Source of the DNA: Linyphia triangularis
Taxonomy: Eukaryota > Arthropoda > Arachnida > Araneae > Linyphiidae
DNA: 64,000 nucleotides
Assembly: GCA_963978545.1 (NCBI GenBank)
Contig: OZ021724.1
Location: 27,641,933 to 27,705,932, forward strand
Direction: 5' to 3'
Below the pieces are notes generated by a model, which did no database searches, had not been told where the DNA came from, and saw nothing but the letters and a program-made list of their open reading frames with translations. The position numbers were made by a program, and so were the translations under genes. Below are positions 1-12,031 of the stretch, one piece after another (position 1 is the stretch's first letter; every line of letters starts with the position of its first letter).

Positions 1-3000
1 AAAAAAAAAAAAAGAAAAAAAAAAAAAAAAGAAAGACAAGAAATCAGAAAGACAAAGAAGCACATAAAAACAAAGCAAGAATAACGGACAAAACTTGGAA
101 ATAAAACAGAATAAAAGAACCCTTCTCTGGGCGAATCGTTTTCGGCAGTTTAAAGCTGATTGGATGGAAAATATATGCTACAATTCAGTCCTAGGCGATG
201 CCTTTTCAGACAGTAATGGCCGCTCTTTCAAACAAAAACTTTCTAATGGAACGAGCAGGACGCGTTATGGAGGGGTTTAAGGAAGTGGAGTGAAATGGTG
301 GACCAGGTTGAAATCGTTTGGCGCGGCACCCTTTGTTCGGTCCCAGCTGGAAATGGGAATATTCCACTTCCTACTGGAGAAGGGGATGAGGAATATTATG
401 GACAGAAATATAATAAGATGACGTCGGTGTTTGTTCCGGAATGCACTTTTGCATGACATTTTCTTCGGGTAATGTTTTGCAGAAGGATTATAGCCGAATA
501 TTTATTGAGGACAGAGGATTTTTTGAGTTAATCCAACCGACGTGTGAAATGAAAACAAAACTGTTTTTTGAAAAGAATTGCAAATGGAAAGAGGGATTCA
601 CATGCATTGTGTTCATAATTAAAGTTCCTCTGCTGTAAGAAGTTTGGAGTTTGTAGTATACAAAATAATTTTTCATAAATGCAGCGCTGCTGATAAGTTT
701 AAACAATAGATTTTTTGAACAGGAGAATGAGATTCAGACGGTGTATAGAGAAATTAAATCTCTTAAACGTGATTTGACTTTAAGAACATTGCCCCAAAGA
801 ACTCTAAATCTTTCGCCTTTATCAGGCGTTTACATGTTGTAGAATTATTGTAACATAAAATGGTTTACAGGAAGCAGTGGCAGTCAATACGATCCGAAGT
901 TGTAAATCGGGGAATCACATACATACATCTGAAGTCATGAATAAATGATATCTACAGAAGAAAATAAACATCAGTTTAAGCATTCACCACTAGATAAAAA
1001 TGCGACATTTTAAGAACTTAATCTCAGGTTCAAAATTAATTGAATAGTAGTTGTTTACAAAACACTTTTTATTGGAGCGACTTAGGTGCACCATATCAAT
1101 GATGAATTTTTATGTATCATCAAAATGTGACAGGCTAAAATTAGATACAAAGTTTACAGTCAAAGCATATGCAGAAGAATGGAGTGCCATTAGCATGCAG
1201 ATGTAAAAGTGAATCCATAATAAAGAACACACAAATACTTAAGGATGATATAAAAGTTACAACATTTCTTAGAACAGCTTGTTGTCGATCTGCTATCTAG
1301 TATATATATATATAGCATTTTCTCAAAACGTTCCACAAATGGTTTTTAGAATTTTTATCAGGGAAGTGGTCTAGCATACGTATAGGAATAATGCTTACAT
1401 TTTTTAATAGTTTAACTCTAAGTGAAAATGTTACTAAATATGCCATAAATCTCAAAAAACACAAATTCGAAATCAAAATTTCATTATAATTTACTTGAAG
1501 GTAGGAAACGTAATGACAGTAATATTTTCTAGTTTCAGTATGCTTGACTTCTCATTGTGTGGCTGTATGTTGTCCCATTTATCGCAACGTTTCATAAAGA
1601 TGTATCTTTGTTGAAAATCTACCAGATATTTCTTTAATTTCATTATGGAATGGTGAATGGTGGTTAATTTTACATGCTCTTCCTTATAAGGGAAGTTTAA
1701 AATGTTGTATTAGAATTAAAATTACATAATCCAATAAAGTTTTAAATATCTACCAGTTGAATAATTGTTGTTCTTGAAGTGTCATTTGCAAAACAATTTT
1801 ACGATTTTTTAAAAAAATGTTTATGTGTAATTATTCTCTTCATTTTTTAAAGATAATTTTTCCATGATCTCAGTAGTAAGTAAGCATATAAAACAAATTT
1901 CGATGATTAAAACTCAGGCAGTTTAAAACAGAACTTTGTGAAAGCCCAATACATGTAAGATAAAACGACTGGATATGGAAACTAATTAATCTCATGCAAA
2001 AAAACAACACCCTCCACACAAAACATACTTTTAACAGAAAAACATTAATTTAAGAAGGAAAAGACATAGTGTACAGGGTACGGCTTACATTTGTATTATA
2101 TTTATTTTATATGGTTAAGCATAACTGGGAAAAAATATTTTATTTATATACAATTCCACGAAAACACAATTTTTTATGAATCAGTGTCAGGAAAATGCAG
2201 AGGGATTAAGGTTCCTTTGGTTTGTATGGTCGTAAAAACTAAATACTTTATTCATTCAATGAATATTTAATAAAAATGAAAGTAACAAATAATATGAAGA
2301 TGCATATAAACACATTCAGTCATTTAAAATACTCTGTTCATGCTTTAAAAATTTATAACTTTTTAGATTGCAATTTATGAACGTTTTAAAACTTTGAAGA
2401 TGAATGCTTTTGCTTTTAAAGAGACAACTTTAAAAGATTTATAACGATTTTGAATCGATTTTTTCAGCTTTAAAATACATAAATTGATTTTTTAAATGTT
2501 TTTAAGTAATTTAAATTTCACAAAAATGTGTGTTAATGTGTTCATGTACTAAAGATTCATACCTTTTTTATTTTTAAGCTTTTTAAAACTCAAAAAATTG
2601 AAATTTTAGTTTTTAAAGAGAAAACTTTAAAACGTTTATTACGATTTTAAATTGATTTTTTTCAACATTAAAATATATAAACTGTTCGTTTGAATGTTTT
2701 TGAGTTATTTAAATTTAACGAAAAATTGTGTTAAGTATCGCAATAGGAAATTCATAACAACAACAGAAAAAAAATAGTTGTAAAGTTTTAATAATCTAAA
2801 TAAAATAACTTAACATCTAACTTGAGAAAAAAATCATCAATTTAAAACATTTCACAACACCTTTAGGAGCAAATAATTTACTTTTTAAAGATTTATTGTC
2901 AACTTTTAGTTCCTTTTTCTATACTACGTTTTTATGCAATGCTTTAAAATCCCATGCATAATAAAGAAAACTTTAAAAGTATCGTAATTTAAATTCCAGT

Positions 3001-4563
3001 TTGTAAACAACATTTTCCTTTTTAAAAATGCAATATTCTTAGAAGATTTGTAGATAACCTCAGATTACGTAAGTTTTGTTTGTCTTTCAACTTATAAAGA
3101 ATAATCCTATTTTTATGTTTCTGTAATGTGAATAAAGTCAACTTACGTAATGTTATTCTCTTGGGAAATTACATTCTACAATAGACATTATAAGCTATTT
3201 CTAATATTCTAAAAATCGAAATTCTTTGAAAAGTTATTTGATTCATTAGTTAAATTCTATAGAGAGAAGTTGCAGCTGAAGTATAAATAATGTATGCAAG
3301 AACAAATAATAATTGTAAGAATGTAAGGACTGTATAACAGAAGTATTATTGTGTGTTGACGTTCCTTAAGTTAAATTAGAATAATTTACTTAAAGTTTTC
3401 AGGGCTAATTTCTGATAACGAAAGCATTGAAAGTGTGAAATTTTAAGTTTTTTCATGGTTTTTGTTCAATTAAATTATTTTTTTATAAATTATTGTGTTG
3501 AAATTAATATATAAAATTGTATTGTTTATGTTTCGTAGTATTTATTTAAATTATCTGAAACTATTAGTAACTTATCGTAAGTTTGTGTTGGAAAAACTTT
3601 GCATTAATGAGACAAACCATTCTTTTTTTATTAAAATTAAATTGTCATAGCTTTTTCCGATATTTTAAATAAAATTCGATAAGTGAAAGAGTAAACGTAC
3701 TATAAGTAGTGAAAGTATTTAATAATGAAAATATTTAGTGGTGATGTAGTTGAATTTTTAACTTCTAAAAAAATATATAATTTCACACGTTTTAGTATGT
3801 TACTTTGCAACACTTTCCTGTATACAAACAAAATGATTTTAACTCTTTTAATAATGAATGTTAAAAATGTTTACCTACGTATACATAATATATTTTCGTA
3901 ATAGTGGAATCAATCGTATTTAAGTTAGTTGAAATTTTGACGAGTCTTCTATAATATAAATCATTTATTTCATTCCCCGAGTCTGGTGCTTAAATTTTGT
4001 TTTTTTCTATACCCTCTGATATAACTTTAAAATATTACTACTTAATAGGGAGTTCAGTTTTTATGAAAATTTTACAGTTAGAATGCATATTATTTAAAAT
4101 TGTTACCATTATTTTGGCTTTTTACCCATTTTAGTGCAATATCAAGATTCAAAATCTGGATCATTGCGCAATCAGATATAATATTTTTTTTATAGTTAAA
4201 TTAATAATTTTTTTTTTTAAATAGAAAACTTACAAAAGCATGTATTATTTAATAATATCTCATCTCTCATAGTATCCCGTAAGTAAAGTTTTTTTCTTCA
4301 AAAACTTAATTATAACAACTGTAAGAATATTTAGATTTTTTACAATAAACTGTGATTAAAACAATTAAAAAGAAATTAAATTAAATTCAAACTCATTATT
4401 TGGTTTATATTTTAACATTCAAAGTTTTAATGTTCTATGGAGGTTCCTATAAATGCTTTAAAGATTGCTCGAACTAAAAAGTTAACATTCTAAAATATAT
4501 GCAACACTAATTTGAAGTTTTAACATACTATTTATATATCTATCAAAAATATGTATATTTATA
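1..4563. other. AT-rich spacer, no gene seen
   Basis: The window opens with about 30 bases of near-pure A. The first 700 bases hold several short overlapping frames on both strands, none recognisable. The rest is AT-rich with dense stops in all frames. The only structure found is a diverged direct duplication near 2345-2745, listed separately. Confidence 0.6.
2345..2745. repeat. Diverged tandem duplication, unit about 198 bp
   Basis: The segment beginning AAAGAGACAACTTTAAAA at 2417 recurs as AAAGAGAAAACTTTAAAA at 2615. Matching continues through ...ACGATTTT...AAATACATAAA in the first unit and ...ACGATTTT...AAATATATAAA in the second, then through a shared ATTTAAATTT stretch. The offset is about 198 bp. 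A weaker third echo, AAAGAAAACTTTAAAAG, lies near 2964. Both units are AT-rich and diverged, so this is an old duplication with no visible coding content. Confidence 0.5.
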
Positions 4564-5811
4564 CCATGTCATTCTAAAAGTTCTGTTTTTGTATGATAAA
4601 TACTAACGAAGCAGTACACAAACTTAAGAAAATTTATTCAATCACATAAACAACATTTTCTTCTACTACTTTTTGACATCTTTCCAGAAGCCACAAAATG
4701 TTTTTTTTAAAAAGTCACCAGGCTTATTAGTAAAGAAGTTATCGAGGTGTTGTTATACAGTACGCAAAGAATTTAACTCTAGGCCGTTCAGAGAATTTTG
4801 AAGTGACATGAAAAGGTGAAAATTTAAGGGGGCTAGGCTTGATGAATTCGGAGGGGATAGGGGAGACACAAAATATCCCTGTCATTGACATTCAATTTCG
4901 ATGTGGGTCCGAGCATTGTCATGCTGAAAGACAATACCTCAATGATTGGTCAGTTCTGTCTGCTTTGCTTCAATTTTTTGCTTTCAATATTGCAATTTGA
5001 GAACAGTATTTTTCTAAATTTATTGTCTGACTTTGTGGTAGCAATTTGTAATAAAAAATTCCTTTGTAGTCCACCATACACAAAGCATTACTTTTATGGG
5101 ATGTAGACCATTCTCAGTGTTACTTTGGGCCTACCCTAATTTGTTTTAACCAATGATATTTTTATTGAAATTTAATTGCTTATTAACCTCTTCTCTTTTG
5201 TAGTAATGAGCAGTTTAAAAAAGGAGCTTCTTTATTTGATATGCTGAGTCTCAAGCAAATATATCTGTAGTGTTAAAGTGAGGAGTACTCATACATCATA
5301 GCGACTTGCATACCCAACCTTCTTCAAATGATAATAAATAATACTTTTGGGAAAATTTATTTTATATGATAGTTCATGAACTGGGGAACGTGAATTTTCA
5401 GCAATAGCGTCTTTTGATAGGTTGTCGTTCACATAGGATGGTTGTTCAGAGTCATCTTCGAAGTTGAAATTTCTATGCTTAAATTCCTCAAACCACTTTG
5501 AACAGCTGCATCAGAAACAGTACTTTATCAATTGACAGAACATATTTTACCCGCCGTCTGACCATCATTTTTTCCTCTCTTCAAATAAAAGAGTATAATT
5601 CGACTAAAAATTAACTTTTTGGGTTTTCCATTCTTAGCACTTCAGTGAAAGAAAACTTGTGCAGCAATACTAGCTTAAATTATTCGCAGTGAAAACATAA
5701 AAGCCGAATTTACACGTCTATTTCAATCAAGGTCGCAGTTATCAAGCGATAGCAAAATAATAAGAAAGCTAGCTTACATTTAAAAACAACAGAACTTTTT
5801 GTATGACCCAA
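4564..5811 (-). mobile_element. Degenerate mariner-like transposon (mellifera-type), near full length
   Basis: Both ends of a Tc1/mariner element are visible. The right end, read on the minus strand, is TTGGGTCATACAAAAAGTTC. The left end, CCATGTCATTCTAAAAGTTC, matches it at 14 of 20 positions, with a perfect inner AAAAGTTC core. Each end is flanked by TA (4562-4563 and 5812-5813), the expected target-site duplication. The 1248-bp length fits a full-length mariner (about 1.3 kb). The interior carries a broken transposase on the minus strand. Subfamily assignment rests on the TTGGG tip and on recognisable transposase motifs and is an inference from family knowledge. The element cannot be autonomous. 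Confidence 0.85.
4634..5600 (-). pseudogene. Broken mariner transposase (D,D34D type)
   Basis: Minus-strand fragments in shifting frames match the mariner transposase layout. In order there are: an N-terminal FKWFEEFKHRNFNFEDDSE region; a block related to the WVPHELT linker region; a block resembling CVWWDYKGIFYYELLP (seen as CMVDYKGIFYYKLLPQSQT near 5040); HDNARTH near 4920 carrying the second catalytic Asp; and LAPLNFHLF near 4830, where the third catalytic Asp of the usual APSDYHLF is replaced by Asn. The C-terminal block ends with EENVVYVIE before a TAA at 4634-4636. Several frameshifts and stops separate the blocks, and the region expected to hold the first catalytic Asp appears deleted. 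It is inactive. Confidence 0.8.
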
Positions 5812-5813
5812 TA

Positions 5814-7460
5814 ATTACATTCATTCTTATATCATATATTATTACTAATATAAAATTTGATAGCTACTCGAAATTGTTTAAATTTATATAAATCTTAACA
5901 AAAACAACATACATAATCATAACTTTATTAATAAAAGTCTTATGTAGTTTAAAAAAACAAAAAACATACAAGGTATCCAATAAATAACTGAACCCTATTG
6001 AACGAAAGTAATAAAAATGCGGGTTTGAGACTGAATCTAATTAGCAAACCTCTGAATATTTAAAAAATTACTGTTTTTCAATGCAGCAAATGGTACACTC
6101 CTATTTCCAATCGTATAATAACTATTAACGTATAAAAATTAAATAGTAGTCAGTCATTTATTGGACAACTTGAATAAACCATATATAAGTAATGCTTGAA
6201 ATGAAAATGTTATCTTCAAAGTTTAAACGTAATTATATTAGAACATTTATTAACTCTATAGTGCATAGTGTACCATATAATACTACATAAATTGGGAGTA
6301 AAATTTAAGTAATAATTAATATATTGTATTGCAATTTGAAATTGTGATTAAATATTTCAGTCATACTAAGATTGTTTATACCTAATAAAGTACTTTTATT
6401 AGTATACTTTTTGTAATAAATACCAGCTAATTATATCACAAGGGAAAAAAAGTACACAATAAACGATAAAAAGAATGATGTTGTATTCTGCTACATATAA
6501 AAAAACCGAACAATTTATTTGAATTAAACATATTTTTTTGGAGATTAAATACGCTATAAGTACTAAATTACTTTTAATTAATTATCAGCATAAATACATA
6601 ACTTTTTTCTTTTAGAGTTCTTACAGTTGTTGACAGTAAATAATTCATTGTTTAACTAATTATAAAATTTGTTTCCTTAACACTCCGATTGTTTTTCTGC
6701 TTAAAAAAAGTGTTTTATATAGAGCAGAAAATATAGTATTTATAGAAATGGTAGTTTATAATCGAGAGTAACAAACTAAATAGTTTACATTCTCACTTAA
6801 TTTAAAATTCGATAGTGTTTGAATAATTTTCATTATCCAAATTTACACACGTATTAAATATATTTAACTAATTTCTGTCTTATTTGTGTTTCAAGAATAA
6901 TTTTAATCTAGTAACATATTTAATCAAGGAAATAAATGACACGAAAACTTTCTTTGACTTAGAAAAATGTTTTATACAGTCTATTCTTTCAAACTCATTT
7001 AGCTATAATTTCTTATTCTATGTGCATGTGTCTCAGATTTAAATGATAATCTCAATATTCCGATTTTCGCATTTGATTGCAATATGTATTTTGTTATCTT
7101 TTTAGAGATATATAACAGTATCAAACGAGCATTTGTAAGGTGGATAAATATTTTTTCAGAGAAAAAATACTCTTTCATAAAGATAAGAAAGTGCTATTTA
7201 TTCTAGCTGTACTGCACATTTGAGGAAAATAGAAATAGTGTTACTCATGAGATTCCGAAATAATCAGTTATATAACTTTAAAATACGTTCAAAATACTTT
7301 TTTGTTTCACTTACATTATTGAAACATCATTTCGCATTTATAACTTACAAATTGTCGTTAAACTATATTATATTACTTAATCATTTAAATATTTATAGAT
7401 AATAATGAAAGTAAAATACCGCCACAAAGTATCATTGCAAAAAGGAATTTTTATAAACAA
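5814..7460. other. AT-rich spacer, nothing recognised
   Basis: Stop-dense AT-rich sequence between the mariner and Helitron remnants. A 60-codon frame at 7220-7402 is rich in Ile, Asn, Lys and Leu, as expected from base composition alone. I see no repeats, RNA genes or transposon ends. Confidence 0.5.
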
Positions 7461-8010
7461 TTAGCTGAATATCCATGTTTCGATACGAAATTTTACCAAG
7501 AGCATTTTAGCAATCAAAAGACATTCCTGCCTTCCACATTTTGGACATTTGACCTAATTTTGACACCTCTAAGTGAGTTCCTGAACCTGAAGAGTCTACA
7601 TTCACTGGGAAATTCTCTGCTGTACTCACGGGAGTTTTCGGCACTTTTTCCCACTCGTAAATAGATTTTCATTAAAAAAAATTATATAAAACAAAAACAT
7701 AACTACTAGAATCATCATAATATTAGTTTGTTGCAAAGTTACATGGAAAAATAACTATTCTAACTAGGTAAAATATGCATCTTAGTACACCGATGCACGG
7801 AACACGTCCGTGTCCGTACGTCAGCGGCTAATAAATATTCCGTACGTCATCCAGAGAATTATCTATGCTAACCCTTGTTGATATATGCACCAAATTTCAG
7901 TATTGTGATTGGAAGTTGGACATTGATATTTTACTCGTTTGTAAAATTTCTATCCCTGAAAAGTTGGTCAATCGAGATCAAAATAGTTCATTAACTTTTA
8001 GACCACAACC
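7461..8010 (-). mobile_element. Degenerate Helitron remnant, 3' end at 7461
   Basis: Read on the minus strand, the segment ends in ...CGAAACATGGATATTCAGCTAA followed by T, matching the Helitron 3' end at 34219 (...GCACGGGAATTCAGCTAG, T). The conserved lead-in GCTAAAATGC...GGTAAAATTTCG is also present and is shared with the copy at 46595-47000. At about 7870-7990, the minus strand reads TTGATCTCGATTGACC...CAACTTCCAATCACAATACTGAAATTTGGTGC, matching the internal part of the copy at 34220. The middle (about 7600-7860) does not align, so it is either an insertion or heavily diverged. No 5' TC end is visible. This is a non-autonomous type with no Rep/helicase coding sequence. Confidence 0.65.
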
Positions 8011-9740
8011 CCTTAAAATTAGTTCATTAAAATCGATTTTATTTTATGCCTAGCATTGTAGACATTAGTGACAAAATTTAGAAGTGTAATTATATTGGAA
8101 GTGGAAGAATTAGTGATGAGTAAACGAGGACGTTGGCTTTTATACGTAGAGAGAGAAAAAAAAAATGGCACGTTTAAAAAGGTTGACAAAGAACCAAACG
8201 ATCAATTCATATGACGTTTTTTCTTCTAAAAATAAGTACTGGTTTAAATATCTATTTTTAATTTTTCTTTTCTTTTCTTTTTTTCTTTTTTAGAACTAGT
8301 AATACGATTTTATTAATAAACACAAATAAAGCCTCTTGTCTGACACGTTGCAAAGGGATTTCTGCATTGTGAATACGATGTGGCTATATTGCTCAACAGA
8401 ATACATACTTCGGGACTAAGAAGTCTGCGAATTCTTCTTACTATCCAAGTACTTTCTCTTGTGAAGATAAAGCGGGAAAAGATAAAAAGAAATAGCATAA
8501 AAAAAACGTAGAAACGAATATATGAATTCGTATTTTCATTTTGAGCCCCGTTCCAGTCAACAGCACCAGGAGTGAAGAAAGTCTTAAAAATAGAAGTGTT
8601 AATCTTAGCTGGGGAATATAATTTTATCTTCGGTTTTTCGCTCATAAAGCACGAGGACCCGTTACTTCAACTTTGGTTTTGCGTTCTTAATCAAAATCGA
8701 AAGAGAAGGGGAAAAAAATAAAAAAAATAAAGAATGGATGGTGGTTGTGGAATTTGAATAGAAATGAATTTTTCCGTGTTGGTGGAAAGAAAGAATTTAT
8801 ATTAAATGACACGTTCGTTTAATTGCGAATCGGGGTTTGATACAGTGGGACTGACGTTTTAGTTTTTGGTTTTTCGGTTGAAGAGACGGAAATAATTTAA
8901 GATATCAGTTTTGTTTTAATGTTTGAGTTGAAAAATCGTTTGGCTTTTAGAAAAAGAGGATTGGTTGAATTAAATATTAAGTTTTAAAACGTTATCTTTT
9001 GTTATTTTTAGATAATTTTTCTTCAACTCGCATTTACTTTATTCATTTCAACATTAATTTATTAAATTAATCAATAAATGTGTCTTACGAGACATTTTAA
9101 TGAAAGTCAGTGCTATTTATATTGATAGTGAAATAAAAGATTTTTAATATAATGATATATATGCGTACAACGTTTAGATTTTTTTCACGTAATGCCCCCT
9201 CCAACGCCATTGAATTTTGTATGGAAAGTGAAACGAACACTCGATTATTATAACATAGCAAGTTGGTAAAATATAACTAAATTACAAAGGACAAAAAAGG
9301 ATAAGAAACATAGAATAAAATTGGTTTTGGCATTTAACATCTTTATCAAATATCTGACACTCATTTGAAATATTTTTGCTTGTTTTAAAAAAAAATTAAA
9401 GCACATAAATTAAAGAATATTGAATTTTCTTATGAACTTTTGAAATTAAACAACCAAGGAAAGTTAACCAGGGTTATGTAATCTGCTGGGGGGAAAAAAG
9501 TGGAAGTTTGGTTATAATTGTTATAAACCTGATTGAAAATAGCAGGGGGTGGCAGTTATTGTATATAAATCCATTGATGTATGCAAATGTTCCACTCCAT
9601 TTATATTTGCACGTCTTCATGTTCAATTCTATGACAAGCCTTGTTGTGTACGAATATATCACATTAATATATTCTGAGCATTCTCAACATTAAACAAAGC
9701 TACGTAAATGAGGTACGCTCTAATTTCTACACAATAATAG
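8011..9740. other. AT-rich spacer with one unrecognised 110-codon frame
   Basis: A minus-strand open frame at 8313-8645 encodes 110 residues with a hydrophobic FYVFFMLFLFIFSRFIF stretch near the middle. I recognise no domain, it has no flanking exon signals I trust, and it may be chance. Overlapping 61-62 codon frames on both strands at 9474-9693 are likewise unremarkable. A pyrimidine-rich tract lies at about 8260-8290. Confidence 0.4.
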
Positions 9741-9830
9741 TAAAGGTCGTGTCACGTACCCAAGTTGCCTTAAAGTGAAGTGTCGCGAGTTCGAACCAAG
9801 GGTTAGGTGCGAGTTTACTTGATTTCCTCC
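9741..9830 (+). other. tRNA-like or tRNA-derived SINE fragment
   Basis: GCGAGTTCGAACCAAGG at about 9784-9800 matches an RNA polymerase III B box (GGTTCGANTCC type). About 35 bases upstream, CGTACCCAAGTTGCC resembles a weak A box. No clean acceptor-stem pairing or anticodon loop could be drawn, so this is not called as a tRNA gene. The sequence after the B box (GTTAGGTGCGAGTT...CTCCCATTCGAGACG) is more GC-rich than its surroundings, and a T run follows at about 9907, as might be expected of a degraded tRNA-derived SINE. No second copy was seen in the window. Confidence 0.35.
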
Positions 9831-11005
9831 CATTCGAGACGCTAATGCAAGACTTACAAGTTCAGTATTGTTCAGGAGCTGGAATTCAAAATTACTAAAA
9901 TCTTTTCAAAGAATTTTTTTTTTAAGAAGTATTTTATTTGCGGCAAATTACTGTGAGTGTTTTATGTATACATAATATTCGGGATAATACTGCTTCTTCT
10001 TTTATATACCATGAAGGTAAGGGAAACTAATGGGTCAAATGAAATATGTTCATTTTTACGAAATTACCTAAAGGAAAAAGTCCTCCATCAAAGAGCTTTA
10101 TTTTATTTCAGACAGGTGTAGATCACAAAATATGAATCGTACTTTAGTTAGATTCATGTCAGTATTAGTTTCAACAGAAATATTTGAATAATTCAGAAAT
10201 ATTTTCCTACTCGAGAACATACATTTTTGAAATACGACAAAGATTTCATTGCTTTGGAAAATTAAAAAAAAATAATAAAAAATAATAATAATAATAATAA
10301 TAATAATCTAATTTACTAACAATACGCTGAACTAATAAAGAGTTCCTTTATAGGTGACAAGTTTGAAGTAATAATAGTAAAAACTAGTGACTAAATGATT
10401 ACAAAAACTGGTCTCCGCGACATCATAATAAGAAAATGAATTCTGCTTACCCAATCTAGGGCATCTGCTTACCCAAACGGGTTACTACCAATTAACGAAA
10501 TTAAAATTGGTGAAAATTATTAATTCCACATGAATTTAAAGTGTTCATTAATTGAACAACTTTAACTGTTTCATCATTAAATGCTCTATGTTACGAATAA
10601 CAAGAACAAGATGATATTTAATAAAATTTATCTATGTTTTTAAAAAATTTATTAATATTTCTTAGTTTAAATATCAAATATTGCCCTTTTCTTCTTTACA
10701 GTAAATAAAAAATAAAAATTACTTTCATTTTAAATAGCTGTTTTACTAAAATTTCATCTTCAGAAATAAATTTTGAATGGTAAGATGCGGAAACCATCTA
10801 AGTTAAGCATCTTTAAAAATTAATAATTGCTTAATTAATGCATATGGGACGATTTCAAGTGAGAAGATTAATGAAGGATACGAAAGTGTGTTAATCTATA
10901 ATAAAGGTTTTGAGAGTGAGAATTACAGTTAGTGGTAAAACAGTTTTCGTTGATTTTCCAAGAACTGATCTTTGGTCACTTATGTGGTTTCTGAAATAAA
11001 CCATT
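9831..11005. other. AT-rich spacer with (AAT)n microsatellite
   Basis: The only structure seen is a trinucleotide run of AAT/ATA at about 10266-10307, directly after an A-rich stretch. The rest is AT-rich with no open frame of interest. Confidence 0.5.
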
Positions 11006-11950
11006 CAATTACAATCACTCCTCCACCAGGAAAATTATAATTAAAGTCCTTAAGGGAGTATTCTACTGTAGAGGCATGAATTTCGCCCGGTTTTTGAAGC
11101 GCTGTACAAAGGAAACAAAAAATATTTTTACCATCAATTTTTTTATCATTTGTTTATTGATGTTTTATTATTACATAAAAAAATTATTAAAAAAAAAAAA
11201 AAATAAAATTGAAAAAGTTATGAGCAGTCAAAGTGGGGGGTCAAAAAAAAAAAAAAAAAAGAGGGTGTCCTGGCGTGCATTATTCCAACCCACCTGGTGA
11301 TCTGAAACATAAAAAACAGACAGATTCTTAATTATTATAGATGCCGCTATCGTATAACCCTTGGATAAGTTAAAAAAAAAAAAAAAAAAAAATTTAAATG
11401 GCGGCAGTTTGAAAAAAAAAATTTCAAGCATTTTTTTTTCAAACTGCCGCCATTTAAATTTTTTTTTTTTTTTTGACCCCCCACTTTGACTGCTCATAAC
11501 TTTTTCAATTTTAATTTTTTTTTTTTTAATAATTTTTTATGTAATAATAAAACATCAATAAACAAATGATAAAAAAATTGATGGTAAAAATATTTTTTGT
11601 TTCCTTTGTACAGCGCTTCAAAAACCGGGCGAAATTCATGCCTCTACAGTAGAATACTCCCTTAAAATTTGTTCAAAAAAGTTTTCTCAAGTCATATCAT
11701 TTTCCTCTTCTTGGCGTATATTCTGGTCAAATTTCAGGTTCTAACCAGTGGTGCTTTTTTATAGATTTTTGTGAGTTGAACTTTAAAATTGCAATCACCC
11801 TTCCACCAGGGAAATTATAATTAAAGTACTTAAAATTTGTTCAATATAGTTTTTTATACCTTATAATTTTCTTCTTTTTGGAGTATATTCTGGTTGAATT
11901 TCAAATTTTAACCAGTGGTGCTTTTTTACAGGTTTTTTGAAGAACTTTAA
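11006..11950. repeat. Two-unit tandem duplication, unit 168 bp, first unit interrupted by a fold-back element
   Basis: Unit 1 starts near 11006 (ACAATCACTCCTCCACCAGG) and unit 2 near 11786 (GCAATCACCCTTCCACCAGG). Both continue AAATTATAATTAAAGT, then TTAAAATTTGTTCAA, and later share AACCAGTGGTGCTTTTTTA. Once the 608-bp element and one TTAA are removed from unit 1, the offset is 168 bp. Unit 2 preserves the uninterrupted ...AAAGTACTTAAAATTTG, which is the pre-insertion site. Confidence 0.75.
11054..11661. mobile_element. 608-bp TTAA-flanked fold-back element
   Basis: The left end GGGAGTATTCTACTGTAG and the right end CTACAGTAGAATACTCCC are exact inverted copies. Pairing continues through GCATGAATTTCGCCCGG, the GCGCTGTACAAAGGAAAC block and a long A/T-rich stem to about 11240, and resumes at an inner hairpin (TTTAAATGGCGGCAGTTTG around a loop at about 11421-11430). 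About 110 bp (11261-11371), absent from the right arm, interrupts the left arm inside its A run. TTAA lies on both sides (11050-11053, 11662-11665). It has no coding capacity: the mirrored frames at 11076 and 11228 share a start only because of the palindrome. TTAA duplication suggests piggyBac or possibly Sola3 mobilisation, but the GGGAG tip is not the usual piggyBac CCC, so the superfamily is open. Confidence 0.85.
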
Positions 11951-12031
11951 TAATAAATATCCTGTATAAAAAAAATCTAATGCCACTTTGGCAGGTTTTT
12001 CTAAGTTTTGTCTATTGCATAATATTTTTTA

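Noticed and set aside
4885..5106. 73-codon plus-strand frame
   Set aside because: It is antisense to the mariner transposase remnant, which reads on the minus strand.
7865..8053. 62-codon frame similar to the minus-strand frame at 46472-46699
   Set aside because: Both are antisense readings of the same Helitron internal repeat, so the similarity is at DNA level.
8313..8645. 110-codon minus-strand frame with a hydrophobic stretch
   Set aside because: No homology recognised, no flanking signals, and the hydrophobic stretch is what AT-rich DNA yields; not called as a gene.
11076..11497. Two opposite-strand frames both starting with MSSQSGGSKKKKK or containing it
   Set aside because: They arise from the inverted arms of the fold-back element and poly(A)/poly(T) stretches, not from genes.
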